From positions 1 through 64,000 of the forward strand of contig CAVSRD010000009.1 of NCBI GenBank assembly GCA_963730315.1: a stretch of DNA of 64,000 nucleotides. Direction: 5' to 3'. This stretch comes from VRUE01 sp963730315. GTDB lineage: Bacteria; Actinomycetota; Thermoleophilia; Solirubrobacterales; 70-9. Shown piece by piece: positions 18,631 to 28,016 of this stretch (position 1 is its first letter; each line of letters begins with the position of its first letter). Under the pieces are notes generated by a model. The model was not told where the DNA came from. It did no database searches and saw only the letters and a program-made list of their open reading frames with translations. The translations under genes and the position numbers were made by a program.

Positions 18631-19257
18631 ATGGCAGCCCAGAATCGCACCGAGAAACTCTCCGCCTCCCCCCAGCTCTTCGAGAGCGACTTCCTCAACT
18701 TCTTCTCGCGGGTCCACCCCGCGATCCCGGCGATCGTCTTCGTGCCGGTGATCGTCGCGATGGAGTGGCTGGCGGCCGACCGCGGTCAGGGCTGGTGGCA
18801 GATCGCCCTGCTCAGCCTGGGCGGGATTGGCATCTGGACGCTGACCGAGTACTGGCTGCACCGGCTGGTCTTCCACTGGGACCCCGACAACGGGCTCGGG
18901 CACCGGCTGCACTTCATCATCCACGGCATCCACCACGACCACCCGAACGACAAGCTGCGCCTCGTGATGCCACCTGCCGTTTCGATCCCGCTGGCGGCGC
19001 TCTTCCTGCTCGCTTTCACGCTGGTCTTCGGCACGCCGGCGGCCTACCCCCTGTTCGGCGGCTTCATCGCGGGCTACCTCTTCTACGACTACACGCACTA
19101 CTACGTCCACCACTTCTCGCCCAAGTCGGCGATGGGCAAGCGGCTGCGCGAGCAGCACATGCGCCACCACTTCCAGGACCACCGCTTCGGGTACGGCGTC
19201 TCCTCGCCGATCTGGGACGTGGTGTTCGGCACCCTCCCACGCAAGCACCGCGGCTAG
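18631..19257 (+). CDS. Sterol-desaturase-superfamily fatty-acid hydroxylase
   Basis: 208 residues with four to five hydrophobic helices and a full set of histidine clusters: WLHRLVFHW, HFIIHGIHHDHP, YTHYYVHHF and HMRHHF. This is the diiron box pattern of FA2H-type 2-hydroxylases and carotenoid/sterol hydroxylases. The size and the HGIHHDHPND block fit bacterial fatty-acid 2-hydroxylases, which hydroxylate acyl chains of membrane lipids. It stands alone between a small four-cysteine protein and a winged-helix gene, so its substrate is not indicated by neighbours. Confidence 0.88.
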   Translation: MAAQNRTEKLSASPQLFESDFLNFFSRVHPAIPAIVFVPVIVAMEWLAADRGQGWWQIALLSLGGIGIWTLTEYWLHRLVFHWDPDNGLGHRLHFIIHGIHHDHPNDKLRLVMPPAVSIPLAALFLLAFTLVFGTPAAYPLFGGFIAGYLFYDYTHYYVHHFSPKSAMGKRLREQHMRHHFQDHRFGYGVSSPIWDVVFGTLPRKHRG

Positions 19258-19373
19258 GGTGCAACGCTCACCCGAGCGCCTGGCCGAACCCGCCGTGTAA
19301 CACCTCAGACCTTCGAGGTCCTGTTCAAATAGTCGGTGTGAAATAGGCCAATTCGGCCAAATTGGGCCAGTCA

Positions 19374-19402
19374 CACTCACAGTGGCCGCCACACAGTGAG
19401 TG
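19374..19402 (+). promoter_or_regulatory. Nested inverted repeat upstream of the winged-helix gene
   Basis: An outer repeat CACTCAC / GTGAGTG (19374-19380, 19396-19402) encloses an inner perfect hairpin GTGGC-C-GCCAC (19382-19392). It lies 80 bp before the ATG at 19482 in a 224-bp gap that also holds an imperfect GGCCAATT dyad (19346-19368). It may be an operator or an RNA structure in the leader. Confidence 0.5.
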
Positions 19403-19481
19403 AACTGTGCAACACTCCGGTTCGCAATAGCTTGCTTACCAGTTACCGGACCGCGGACAGCGACCGGTTGAAAGGAATGAC

Positions 19482-19856
19482 ATGCCAAGCACGACTCACG
19501 TACTCGACGAGGCCCGCGACTTGGTCAAGAAGCGTCTCGCCGAACTGGACGACGAGCGCAAGCGCCTCGAGCGCGCGCTTGCCGAGCTGGGCGGGAAAGT
19601 GACCGGGGGGCGCATCGGGCGAGGCCCCGGCCGGCCGCGCGGCTCGGGTCGGAAAAAAAGCGGCACGCGCCGCCGCCGCAAAGGGACCCGCGGCGACCAG
19701 GCGGTGAAACTCGTCGAGGCCAACCCGGGGATCACCGCCTCGGACATCGCCAAGACGATGAAGATCAAGCCGAACTACCTCTACCGTGTACTCGGCGACC
19801 TCGAGAAGGAGCGTCGCGTGTCGAAGAAAGGCCGCCAGTACTTCCCGGGCAAGTAG
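19482..19856 (+). CDS. Coiled-coil / AT-hook-like / winged-helix DNA-binding protein
   Basis: 124 residues in three parts: an N-terminal amphipathic coiled coil (about 5-42, EARDLVKKRLAELDDERKRLERALAEL), a basic glycine-rich linker with an AT-hook-like GPGRPRGSGRKK (about 49-66), and a winged-helix domain (about 70-124, ITASDIAKTMKIKPNYLYRVLGDL, RQYFPG). The layout suggests a dimeric nucleoid-associated or regulatory protein. I recognise the type from related actinobacteria but know no assigned function. AAGGA lies 5-9 nt before the ATG. A strong hairpin follows the stop. Confidence 0.78.
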   Translation: MPSTTHVLDEARDLVKKRLAELDDERKRLERALAELGGKVTGGRIGRGPGRPRGSGRKKSGTRRRRKGTRGDQAVKLVEANPGITASDIAKTMKIKPNYLYRVLGDLEKERRVSKKGRQYFPGK

Positions 19857-19866
19857 CGACTCCTTA

Positions 19867-19894
19867 AGGGCCTATCCCCACCGGGATAGGCCCT
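19867..19894. terminator. Bidirectional terminator hairpin
   Basis: A 12-bp stem (AGGGCCTATCCC with its complement, 19867-19878 and 19883-19894) and a 4-nt loop lie between the winged-helix gene and the convergent mdh. The mdh stop codon is partly inside the stem. No long T-run flanks it. Confidence 0.8.
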
Positions 19895-20879
19895 AAATCA
19901 GGCCAAGCTTGGAGACCGCGTCGCGCTCCTCTCGCAGCTCCGCGATGCTGGTGTCGATGCGGGAGCGGGAGAAGTCCGGCATCTCGAGCCCCTCGGCGAT
20001 CCGCCACTCGCCGCCTGAGCAGACGCACGGATGCCCGGCGACGACGCCCTCCTCGATCCCGTAGGAGCCGTCGGAGGCAACCCCCATCGAGACCCAGTCG
20101 CCATCGGGGGTGCCGTGCATCCAGTCACGCACGTGATCGATCGCCGCGTTTGCCGCCGAAGCGGCACTCGAGGCGCCGCGCGCGCTGATCACCTCGGCAC
20201 CGCGCTTGGCCACGCGGGGGATGAACTCGTCGCCAATCCAGGCTTCGTCGTCGACCGCATCCCAGGCACTCCCCCCGCCGACCTTGGCGTTGACCAGGTC
20301 TGGGTACTGGGTGGTCGAGTGGTTTCCCCAAACGGTCATGTTGCTGACGTTGGAGAGCGGCTCGCCGAGCTTGTTGGCCAGCTGGGCGATCGCCCGGTTG
20401 TGGTCGAGCCGCATCATTGCCGAGAAGCGCTCCCGCGGCACGCCGTCGGCGTTCGACGACGCGATCAGGCAATTGGTGTTGGCCGGATTGCCGACCACCA
20501 GCACCCGCACGTCGTCCGCCGCGCTGGCGGCGATCGCTTCGCCCTGCGGCTTGAAGATCGCGCCGTTGGCCTCGAGCAGGTCGGAGCGCTCCATCCCGGG
20601 ACCGCGCGGCCGCGCCCCGACCAGGAGGGCGAGGTTGCAGCCGTCGAAGGCAGGCTTGGGGTCGTCGAAGATGTCGACCCTGCGCAACAGCGGGAACGCG
20701 CAGTCCTCCAGCTCCATCGCGGTTCCCTCCGCGGCCTCGACGGCGGCGGGGATCTCCAGCAGGCTCAGCTCGAGCGGGGTGTCGGGGCCGAGCATCTGGC
20801 CGCTGCCGATTCGGAACAGCAGCGCGTAGCCAATCTGCCCGGCAGCGCCGGTTACGGTGACTTTGACAGGGGTGCTCAC
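19893..20879 (-). CDS. mdh: Malate dehydrogenase
   Basis: 328 residues, length of the cytosolic-type dimeric NAD(P) malate dehydrogenase common in actinobacteria. It interconverts malate and oxaloacetate in the TCA cycle. Visible: the Rossmann start VTGAAGQIGYALLFRIGSG, substrate-binding Arg in GARPRGPGMERSDLL, NPANTNCLIA, and the catalytic His in VWGNHSTTQYPD. It sits 30 bp downstream of icd on the same strand, so the two TCA enzymes are likely co-transcribed. Its stop overlaps a terminator hairpin. Confidence 0.96.
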   Translation of the reverse strand: MSTPVKVTVTGAAGQIGYALLFRIGSGQMLGPDTPLELSLLEIPAAVEAAEGTAMELEDCAFPLLRRVDIFDDPKPAFDGCNLALLVGARPRGPGMERSDLLEANGAIFKPQGEAIAASAADDVRVLVVGNPANTNCLIASSNADGVPRERFSAMMRLDHNRAIAQLANKLGEPLSNVSNMTVWGNHSTTQYPDLVNAKVGGGSAWDAVDDEAWIGDEFIPRVAKRGAEVISARGASSAASAANAAIDHVRDWMHGTPDGDWVSMGVASDGSYGIEEGVVAGHPCVCSGGEWRIAEGLEMPDFSRSRIDTSIAELREERDAVSKLGLI

Positions 20880-20909
20880 GTGATCTTCCCTCCTCCAGTC
20901 GTCATGTTC

Positions 20910-22133
20910 TCAGGTCTCGGCCATCGCCCGCCGCAGGCGCCCGTCGATCGCCGCCAGGAGCTCCTGGGTGGTCAGGTACCCCTGGTCCGGGCCGACCAGC
21001 AGCGCCAGGTCCTTGGTCATCTTGCCGCTCTCCACCGTCTCCACGCAGACCTGCTCGAGCGTCGCCGCGAACCGTGACACATCCGGAGCTCCGTCGAGCC
21101 GGCCGCGGGCGGCGAGGCCACGGGTCCAGGCGAAGATTGAAGCGATCGGATTGGTCGAGGTGGGTTCGCCCGCCTGGTGGCGCCGATAGTGGCGGGTGAC
21201 GGTGCCGTGCGCCGCCTCGGCCTCGACCGTGCCGCCGTCGGGGCTCATCAGCACGCTGGTCATCAGCCCCAGCGAGCCGAACCCCTGGGCGACGGTGTCG
21301 GACTGCACGTCGCCGTCGTAGTTCTTGCAGGCCCACACGTAGCCGCCTTCCCACTTCAGCGCCGCGGCCACCATGTCGTCGATCAGGCGGTGTTCGTAGC
21401 TCAAACCCCTGGCCTCGAACTCCGCCCTGAACTCGTCCTCGTACACCGCGGCGAAGATCTCCTTGAAGCGGCCGTCGTAGCGCTTCAGGATCGTGTTCTT
21501 GGTCGAGAGGTAAACCGGGTAGCCGCGCTCCAGGCCGTAGCGCATCGAGGCGCGGGCGAAGTCGCGGATCGACTCGTCGAGGTTGTACATCGCCATCGCC
21601 ACACCGCCGCCCGGGAAGTCGTAGACGTCCAGCTCGACGGGCTCGGAGCCATCCTTCGGCGTGTAGGTGAGGGTCAGCGCCCCCTCGCCGGGGACGACCA
21701 TATCGGTCGCGCGGTACTGGTCGCCAAAGGCGTGGCGGCCGATCACGATCGGCTTCGTCCAGCCGGGCACCAGCCGCGGGACATTGGAGATCACGATCGG
21801 CTCGCGGAAGATGACCCCGCCGAGGATGTTGCGGATCGTCCCGTTCGGCGAGGGGTACATCCTCTTCAGGCCGAACTCCTCGACCCGCGCCTCGTCGGGG
21901 GTGATCGTCGCGCACTTGACCCCGACTCCGTGCTGCTTGATCGCGTTCGCCGCGTCGACCGTGATCCGGTCTTCGGTCGCGTCGCGGCTCTCGATCCCGA
22001 GGTCGAAGTAGACGAGCTCGAGGTCGAGGTAGGGCAGGATCAGCTGCTCTTTGATGAACGCCCAGATGATCCGGGTCATCTCGTCGCCCTCGAGCTCGAC
22101 GATCGGGTTCTCGACTCTGATCTTCGCGGCCAT
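20910..22133 (-). CDS. icd: Isocitrate dehydrogenase (NADP+), eukaryote-like homodimeric type
   Basis: 407 residues. The pattern (VELEGDEMTRIIW, the STKNTILKRYDGRFK block, SSxxS-less substrate loop PNGTIRNILGG, and YVWACKNYDGDVQSD) is that of the subfamily II, eukaryote-like NADP-IDH rather than the E. coli type. It converts isocitrate to 2-oxoglutarate and CO2 with NADPH formation. It heads a probable icd-mdh operon. The gap to the divergent acyl-CoA dehydrogenase is only 27 bp, and a TAGCAT box there lies 10 nt before the icd ATG. Confidence 0.96.
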   Translation of the reverse strand: MAAKIRVENPIVELEGDEMTRIIWAFIKEQLILPYLDLELVYFDLGIESRDATEDRITVDAANAIKQHGVGVKCATITPDEARVEEFGLKRMYPSPNGTIRNILGGVIFREPIVISNVPRLVPGWTKPIVIGRHAFGDQYRATDMVVPGEGALTLTYTPKDGSEPVELDVYDFPGGGVAMAMYNLDESIRDFARASMRYGLERGYPVYLSTKNTILKRYDGRFKEIFAAVYEDEFRAEFEARGLSYEHRLIDDMVAAALKWEGGYVWACKNYDGDVQSDTVAQGFGSLGLMTSVLMSPDGGTVEAEAAHGTVTRHYRRHQAGEPTSTNPIASIFAWTRGLAARGRLDGAPDVSRFAATLEQVCVETVESGKMTKDLALLVGPDQGYLTTQELLAAIDGRLRRAMAET

Positions 22134-22143
22134 GGGCGCGGCG

Positions 22144-22153
22144 ATGCTATCGA
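22144..22153. promoter_or_regulatory. Overlapping divergent -10 boxes of icd and the acyl-CoA dehydrogenase gene
   Basis: The icd -10 TAGCAT (minus strand, 22144-22149) and the dehydrogenase -10 TATCGA (plus strand, 22148-22153) share two base pairs in a 27-bp gap. Each ends 7-10 nt before its own start codon. The -35 region of each promoter would lie inside the other gene. Confidence 0.45.
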
Positions 22154-22160
22154 TGCCACA

Positions 22161-23840
<1,680 letters not shown>

Positions 23841-23851
23841 GCCCGGCCGGC

Positions 23852-25015
23852 TTATCCTGCAGCGTCTCTCAGGGCTCGGCCCACTTGCTCGGCGGTGATC
23901 ACCCCGGCGAGGCGGCCTTCGGCGTCGACCGCCATCAGAGCGCCGAACCGCCGCAGGGAGCGGTTGGCGAGCAGGGTGTCGAGCGGGGCGTCGTCGCGGA
24001 CCTGGAAGGTTCCGTCGTCGTGCTCGAGCAGCTCGGAGATGAGAGCTGTGGAGCGGGAGGTCTCGGGAACCTCGTCGGCTCTGTCGCGGACGACCAGGCC
24101 GAGGAAGCGATGCGCGGCATCGACCACCGGGAACCAGGGCCAGCGGTAGCGCAGGAAGTATTCGTCGAGGGCCTGCTCGACGCTGAGCTGATCCGGGATC
24201 GCAACCGGCTCACGGTCCATCACGTCGGCCACGGTCATCCCGCCGATCCGGCCGGAGATCGTCGTCTGCATCGAGGCGGCCCGGGCCGAGCCGTTGATCA
24301 CGAAGCCGATCAGCGCCAGCCAGACGCCGGCGAAGACGTAGCCGGTGAAGACCAGCAGCAGGCCGCCGCCGACGAACAGGTAGCCGAAGGCTCGGCCGAG
24401 GCTGGCGGCGAAGCGGGTCGCCGCGGTTCGGTCCCCCGTCCGCCACCAGGCGATCGCCCGCACCACCCGACCGCCGTCCATCGGGAAGGCGGGCAGCAGA
24501 TTGAAGACGAGGACGAGGAAGTTGATCGAGGCGAGCCAGGCGACCATGGCCAGCACACCCGAGGTGCCGGCGTTCCCCTCGACCAGGGCCGCCTTGCGGA
24601 ACTCCTCGGCACCGGCAGCGCCGAGGCCGACCGCGGCGAGCACGACGACGATCGCCAGCGTCACCAGCGGTCCGGCGATCGCCACCTTGAACTCGGTCGC
24701 GGGGCTGTCAGATTCGCGATCCATCCGTGCCATCCCGCCGAAGACCCAGAGCTGGATGCTGGAGATGCCGATCCCGTTGCGCATCGCCACCACCGCATGA
24801 CCGAGCTCGTGCAGGACGATCGAGCCGAAGAAGCCGAAGGCGCTGAGGATCGCCAGCAGGAAGGGCGCTGAGGCCGAGCTGCTCTCGTCGAGCACGTCGC
24901 CGTAGAAGCGCGAGAGCCAGAAGATGACGAGGAAGAGGACGAGGAACCAGGACCAGTCGACCGCGATCCGGATTCCGCGCACATGGAAGAGGGTGATCGA
25001 GCCACCGCCGAGCAT
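23852..25015 (-). CDS. Site-2-protease-like M50 metallopeptidase with paired CBS domains
   Basis: 387 residues. N-terminal transmembrane M50 domain with the zinc motif HELGH (69-73) and the third-ligand motif NLLPAFPMDGGRVVRA, about six helices. The C-terminal third carries two CBS repeats (about 250-305 and 320-385), which usually sense adenosine nucleotides. This is the Rv2625c-like rhomboid-independent intramembrane protease class. Targets are unknown; anti-sigma factors are typical. It is divergent from the M28 peptidase gene (60 bp). Confidence 0.93.
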   Translation of the reverse strand: MLGGGSITLFHVRGIRIAVDWSWFLVLFLVIFWLSRFYGDVLDESSSASAPFLLAILSAFGFFGSIVLHELGHAVVAMRNGIGISSIQLWVFGGMARMDRESDSPATEFKVAIAGPLVTLAIVVVLAAVGLGAAGAEEFRKAALVEGNAGTSGVLAMVAWLASINFLVLVFNLLPAFPMDGGRVVRAIAWWRTGDRTAATRFAASLGRAFGYLFVGGGLLLVFTGYVFAGVWLALIGFVINGSARAASMQTTISGRIGGMTVADVMDREPVAIPDQLSVEQALDEYFLRYRWPWFPVVDAAHRFLGLVVRDRADEVPETSRSTALISELLEHDDGTFQVRDDAPLDTLLANRSLRRFGALMAVDAEGRLAGVITAEQVGRALRDAAG

Positions 25016-25075
25016 CGACCAATGGTAGGGGTCGGCCGATCTGGCGAACCCTCGCGCCCGATAGGGTCGGCCCGG

Positions 25076-26251
25076 ATGGCGCCCGACCGCAACCGCCTGC
25101 GCGAGCTGCTCGAGCAGCTCGAGCGGATCGACCGTCCGTCCGCCTCGGAGGGGGAGCGGCGGGCGGCCGAGTGGCTGGTGGAGCGCTTCGCCGAGCTGGG
25201 CGCCGAGGCGCGGATCGAGGCCGAGCCGGCTCACGGCACCTACTGGTGGCCGCTGGGGATCGGCGCCGCGCTGGGGGTGCTGGGAGGGATCCTGGCGCTG
25301 CGCGGACGGCGGCTGCTGGGGGGCGCCCTGGCCGGCGCCGCCGCCGCCGGGATGGCCTCGGACTACCCGCCGGGGAAGCGCCCCCTGCGGCGCTTCCTAC
25401 CCCGCCGCACCACCTACAACGTCGTCTGCGAGCTGGGACCCGCGGACCCCCAGCGCACTGTCGTCCTGATCGCCCACCACGACGCCGCCCACTCGGGCAT
25501 CGTCTTCCACCCCGAGCTGCCCAACATCGCCGACCGGCTGGGGATGATCGAGCGCACCGACACCAGCCCGCCGCTGATGGCGCCCGTGGTCGGGGGGCCG
25601 GTTCTGGCCGCGCTCGGCGCGCTTACCGGCAGGCGCCGGTTGGCGAAGCTGGGCGTGCTCCTGGGGCTGGGCTCGGCCGCGGCGATGACCGAGATCGGCC
25701 TGCGCAACGTCGTGCCGGGCGCAAACGACAACGGCACCGCGGTCGTCGCCCTGCTGGCGCTGGCCGAGCGGCTGCTCGAGCAGCCGACCGACGGGACGCG
25801 GGTGATCCTGCTCTCGGTCGGCTCGGAGGAGTCCTTCAGCGAGGGGATCAAGGCCTTCGGCGAACGCCACTTCGGCGAGCTGCCGCGCGAGAGCACCTTC
25901 TTCCTCTGCCTGGAGACGCTCGGCTCGCCGCATCTGCTCGTCCTGCGCGGCGAGGGTTTCCTCAGGATGCGCGAGTATTCGCCGCGCTCGCTGGCCCTGA
26001 TGGACGGGCTCGCCGAGGAGCTGGGCATTCACCTCTTCCCCAACCTGCGCTTGCGCAACGGGACCGACGGGCTGGAGCCGCTGGCGGCGGGCTACGAGAC
26101 CGCTGTCCTCGCAAGCTGCACCAACCTCAAGCAACCGGCCAACTACCACTGGTGGCACGACCTCGCCGAGAACGTCGACTTCGACACGGTCGCCGACGGC
26201 ATTCGCCTCTCCGAGGCGGCGATCCGCCGCCTCGACGAGCGCTGGCTCTAA
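25076..26251 (+). CDS. M28-family zinc aminopeptidase-like membrane protein
   Basis: 391 residues. The peptidase core has metal-ligand segments LIAHHDAAHSG, VPGANDNGTAVVALL, LLSVGSEESF and a C-terminal His in NYHWWHDLAENVD, so a co-catalytic zinc site is preserved. Two hydrophobic stretches (about 57-90, glycine/alanine-rich, and about 165-200) are inserted before and within the domain and may anchor it in the membrane. The substrate is unknown. A TAGGGT box ends 8 nt before the ATG. Two strong hairpins follow the stop. Confidence 0.85.
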   Translation: MAPDRNRLRELLEQLERIDRPSASEGERRAAEWLVERFAELGAEARIEAEPAHGTYWWPLGIGAALGVLGGILALRGRRLLGGALAGAAAAGMASDYPPGKRPLRRFLPRRTTYNVVCELGPADPQRTVVLIAHHDAAHSGIVFHPELPNIADRLGMIERTDTSPPLMAPVVGGPVLAALGALTGRRRLAKLGVLLGLGSAAAMTEIGLRNVVPGANDNGTAVVALLALAERLLEQPTDGTRVILLSVGSEESFSEGIKAFGERHFGELPRESTFFLCLETLGSPHLLVLRGEGFLRMREYSPRSLALMDGLAEELGIHLFPNLRLRNGTDGLEPLAAGYETAVLASCTNLKQPANYHWWHDLAENVDFDTVADGIRLSEAAIRRLDERWL

Positions 26252-26301
26252 CGCCGACGGGACGTCGGCGGGGATAGAAATCCGACCGCGGAGTCGGATT
26301 T
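26252..26301. terminator. Double hairpin terminator after the M28 peptidase gene
   Basis: Hairpin 1 (26252-26270): stem CGCCGACG, loop GGA, starting one base after the stop. Hairpin 2 (26278-26301): 9-bp stem AAATCCGAC, 6-nt loop, ending in TTT. The second is terminator-like and separates the peptidase from sdhA. Confidence 0.75.
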
Positions 26302-26307
26302 GGCCTC

Positions 26308-26313
26308 TATAGA
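26308..26313 (+). promoter_or_regulatory. -10 box of the sdhABE operon
   Basis: TATAGA within the 10-bp palindrome CTCTATAGAG (26305-26314); 11 nt separate it from the sdhA ATG at 26325. The message would have a very short leader and no ribosome-binding site. Confidence 0.5.
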
Positions 26314-26324
26314 GTGCGCGCCCG

Positions 26325-28013
26325 ATGCCTACCCACGACGTACTGGTGATCGGCGCCGGCCTTGCAGGGCAGCGCGCTGCCCTGGCGGCGGCCGAGCAGG
26401 GCGTCTCGGTCGGAATCCTCAGCAAGGTCCACCCCGTGCGCTCGCACTCCAACGCGGCCCAGGGCGGGATCAACGCGGCGCTCAATCCGGGCGATTCCTG
26501 GGAGTCGCACGCCTTCGACACGGTGAAGGGCTCCGACTACCTGGGCGACCAGGACGCGATCTCGGTGATGTGCGAAGAGGCACCGGAGGAGATCCTCCAC
26601 CTCGAGCACCTCGGCGTCACCTTCCACCGCAACGAGGAGGGCAAGCTCGGCACGCGCGCCTTCGGCGGCGCCTCCGCCGCCCGTACGTACTACGTCGCCG
26701 ACATCACCGGTCAGGCGATCATGCACGTCCTCTACGAGCAGCTGATGAAGCACTCCGAGCAGGTGGCCCGCTACGAGGAGTGGTTCTGCACGGCGCTGGC
26801 CCTCGACGAGCAGGGCGAGTGCTGCGGCGTCGTCACTCGCAACGTCGCCGACGGCTCGATGCAGCTGTTCGGCGCCAAGGCCGTCATCCTCGCCTGCGGC
26901 GGCAACGGCCAGGTCTGGAAGCCGACCACCAACGCGCTGATCTGCACCGGCGACGGGATCGCGATGGCCTACCGCGCCGGGGCGAAGCTGATGGACATGG
27001 AGATGATCCAGTACCACCCGACGACCCTGGCCGGCAAGGGCTTCCTGATCACCGAGGGCGCCCGCGGCGAGGGCGCGCACCTGCTCAACGCGAAAGGCGA
27101 GCGCTTCATGGAGCGCTACGCGCCCAACAAGATGGAGCTTGCCTCGCGCGACGTCGTCTCGCGGGCCGAGCAGACCGAGATCGACGAGGGCCGCGGCTTT
27201 CCCGACGGCACGGTGGCGCTCGACATCACCGTCGTGCCGCGCAAGCGCGTCCACGAGGCGCTTCGCGAGATCGTCCTGGTCGGCCGCGACTTCGCCGGCG
27301 TCGACATCACCCGCGAACCGATCCGCATCAAGCCCGGCAACCACTACACGATGGGCGGGATCAAGACCGACATAGACGGGCGAACCGACGTCCCGGGCCT
27401 CTACGCGGCCGGGGAGACGGCCTGCGTCTCGGTCCACGGCGGCAACCGGCTGGGCGCCAACTCGCTGCTCGACACGCTGATCTTCGGCCGTCGCTCCGGC
27501 GCCGACGCCGCCGCCCGCGCCAAGCGGGTGGGGGGCTCGCGGCCCTCGGCCGGCGTGCTCGACGCCGAGGAGGAGAAGGTCGCCGCGATCGCCGCGCGCG
27601 ATAAGGGCTCGGGGCGGCGCATCTCGGAGATCAAGCTGGAGCTGGGCGAGACGATGGACAAGCACATCGCCGTCTTCCGCGAGGAGGCCGGAATCGGGGA
27701 GGCGTTGGAGACCGTCCGCCGCCTCAAGCACGAGGCCGAGTCCGCCTACGTCGACGACAAGGGCAACGTCTTCAACCAGGACCTGCTGGCGGCGATCGAG
27801 CTGGGCTACATGCTCGACAACGCCGAATGCACCTGCGTCGCCGCGCTGGAGCGCAGGGAGAGCCGCGGCGCCCAGTACAGGACCGACTTCCCGGAGCGCA
27901 ACGACGCCGAGTGGCTGAAGCACATCGACCTCCAGCAGGGCGACGACGGACCGGAGATCTCATACTCAGAGGTGACGATCACCCAGTGGGAGCCGGAAGA
28001 GAGGAAGTACTAG
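26325..28013 (+). CDS. sdhA: Succinate dehydrogenase flavoprotein subunit
   Basis: 562 residues. FAD-binding start VLVIGAGLAGQRAALAAAEQG, the covalent-FAD histidine segment RSHSNAAQGGINAAL, and active-site blocks HPTTLAGKGFLITEGARGEGA and RVHEALREI are present. It oxidises succinate to fumarate on the cytoplasmic side of the membrane. Followed at 3 bp by sdhB and then sdhE, so it heads a three-gene operon without the usual sdhC/sdhD membrane anchors. Confidence 0.96.
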   Translation: MPTHDVLVIGAGLAGQRAALAAAEQGVSVGILSKVHPVRSHSNAAQGGINAALNPGDSWESHAFDTVKGSDYLGDQDAISVMCEEAPEEILHLEHLGVTFHRNEEGKLGTRAFGGASAARTYYVADITGQAIMHVLYEQLMKHSEQVARYEEWFCTALALDEQGECCGVVTRNVADGSMQLFGAKAVILACGGNGQVWKPTTNALICTGDGIAMAYRAGAKLMDMEMIQYHPTTLAGKGFLITEGARGEGAHLLNAKGERFMERYAPNKMELASRDVVSRAEQTEIDEGRGFPDGTVALDITVVPRKRVHEALREIVLVGRDFAGVDITREPIRIKPGNHYTMGGIKTDIDGRTDVPGLYAAGETACVSVHGGNRLGANSLLDTLIFGRRSGADAAARAKRVGGSRPSAGVLDAEEEKVAAIAARDKGSGRRISEIKLELGETMDKHIAVFREEAGIGEALETVRRLKHEAESAYVDDKGNVFNQDLLAAIELGYMLDNAECTCVAALERRESRGAQYRTDFPERNDAEWLKHIDLQQGDDGPEISYSEVTITQWEPEERKY

Positions 28014-28016
28014 GAG

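Noticed and set aside
20031..21077. Plus-strand frame across mdh and icd
   Set aside because: Both real genes are on the minus strand with full catalytic motifs; this is a shadow.
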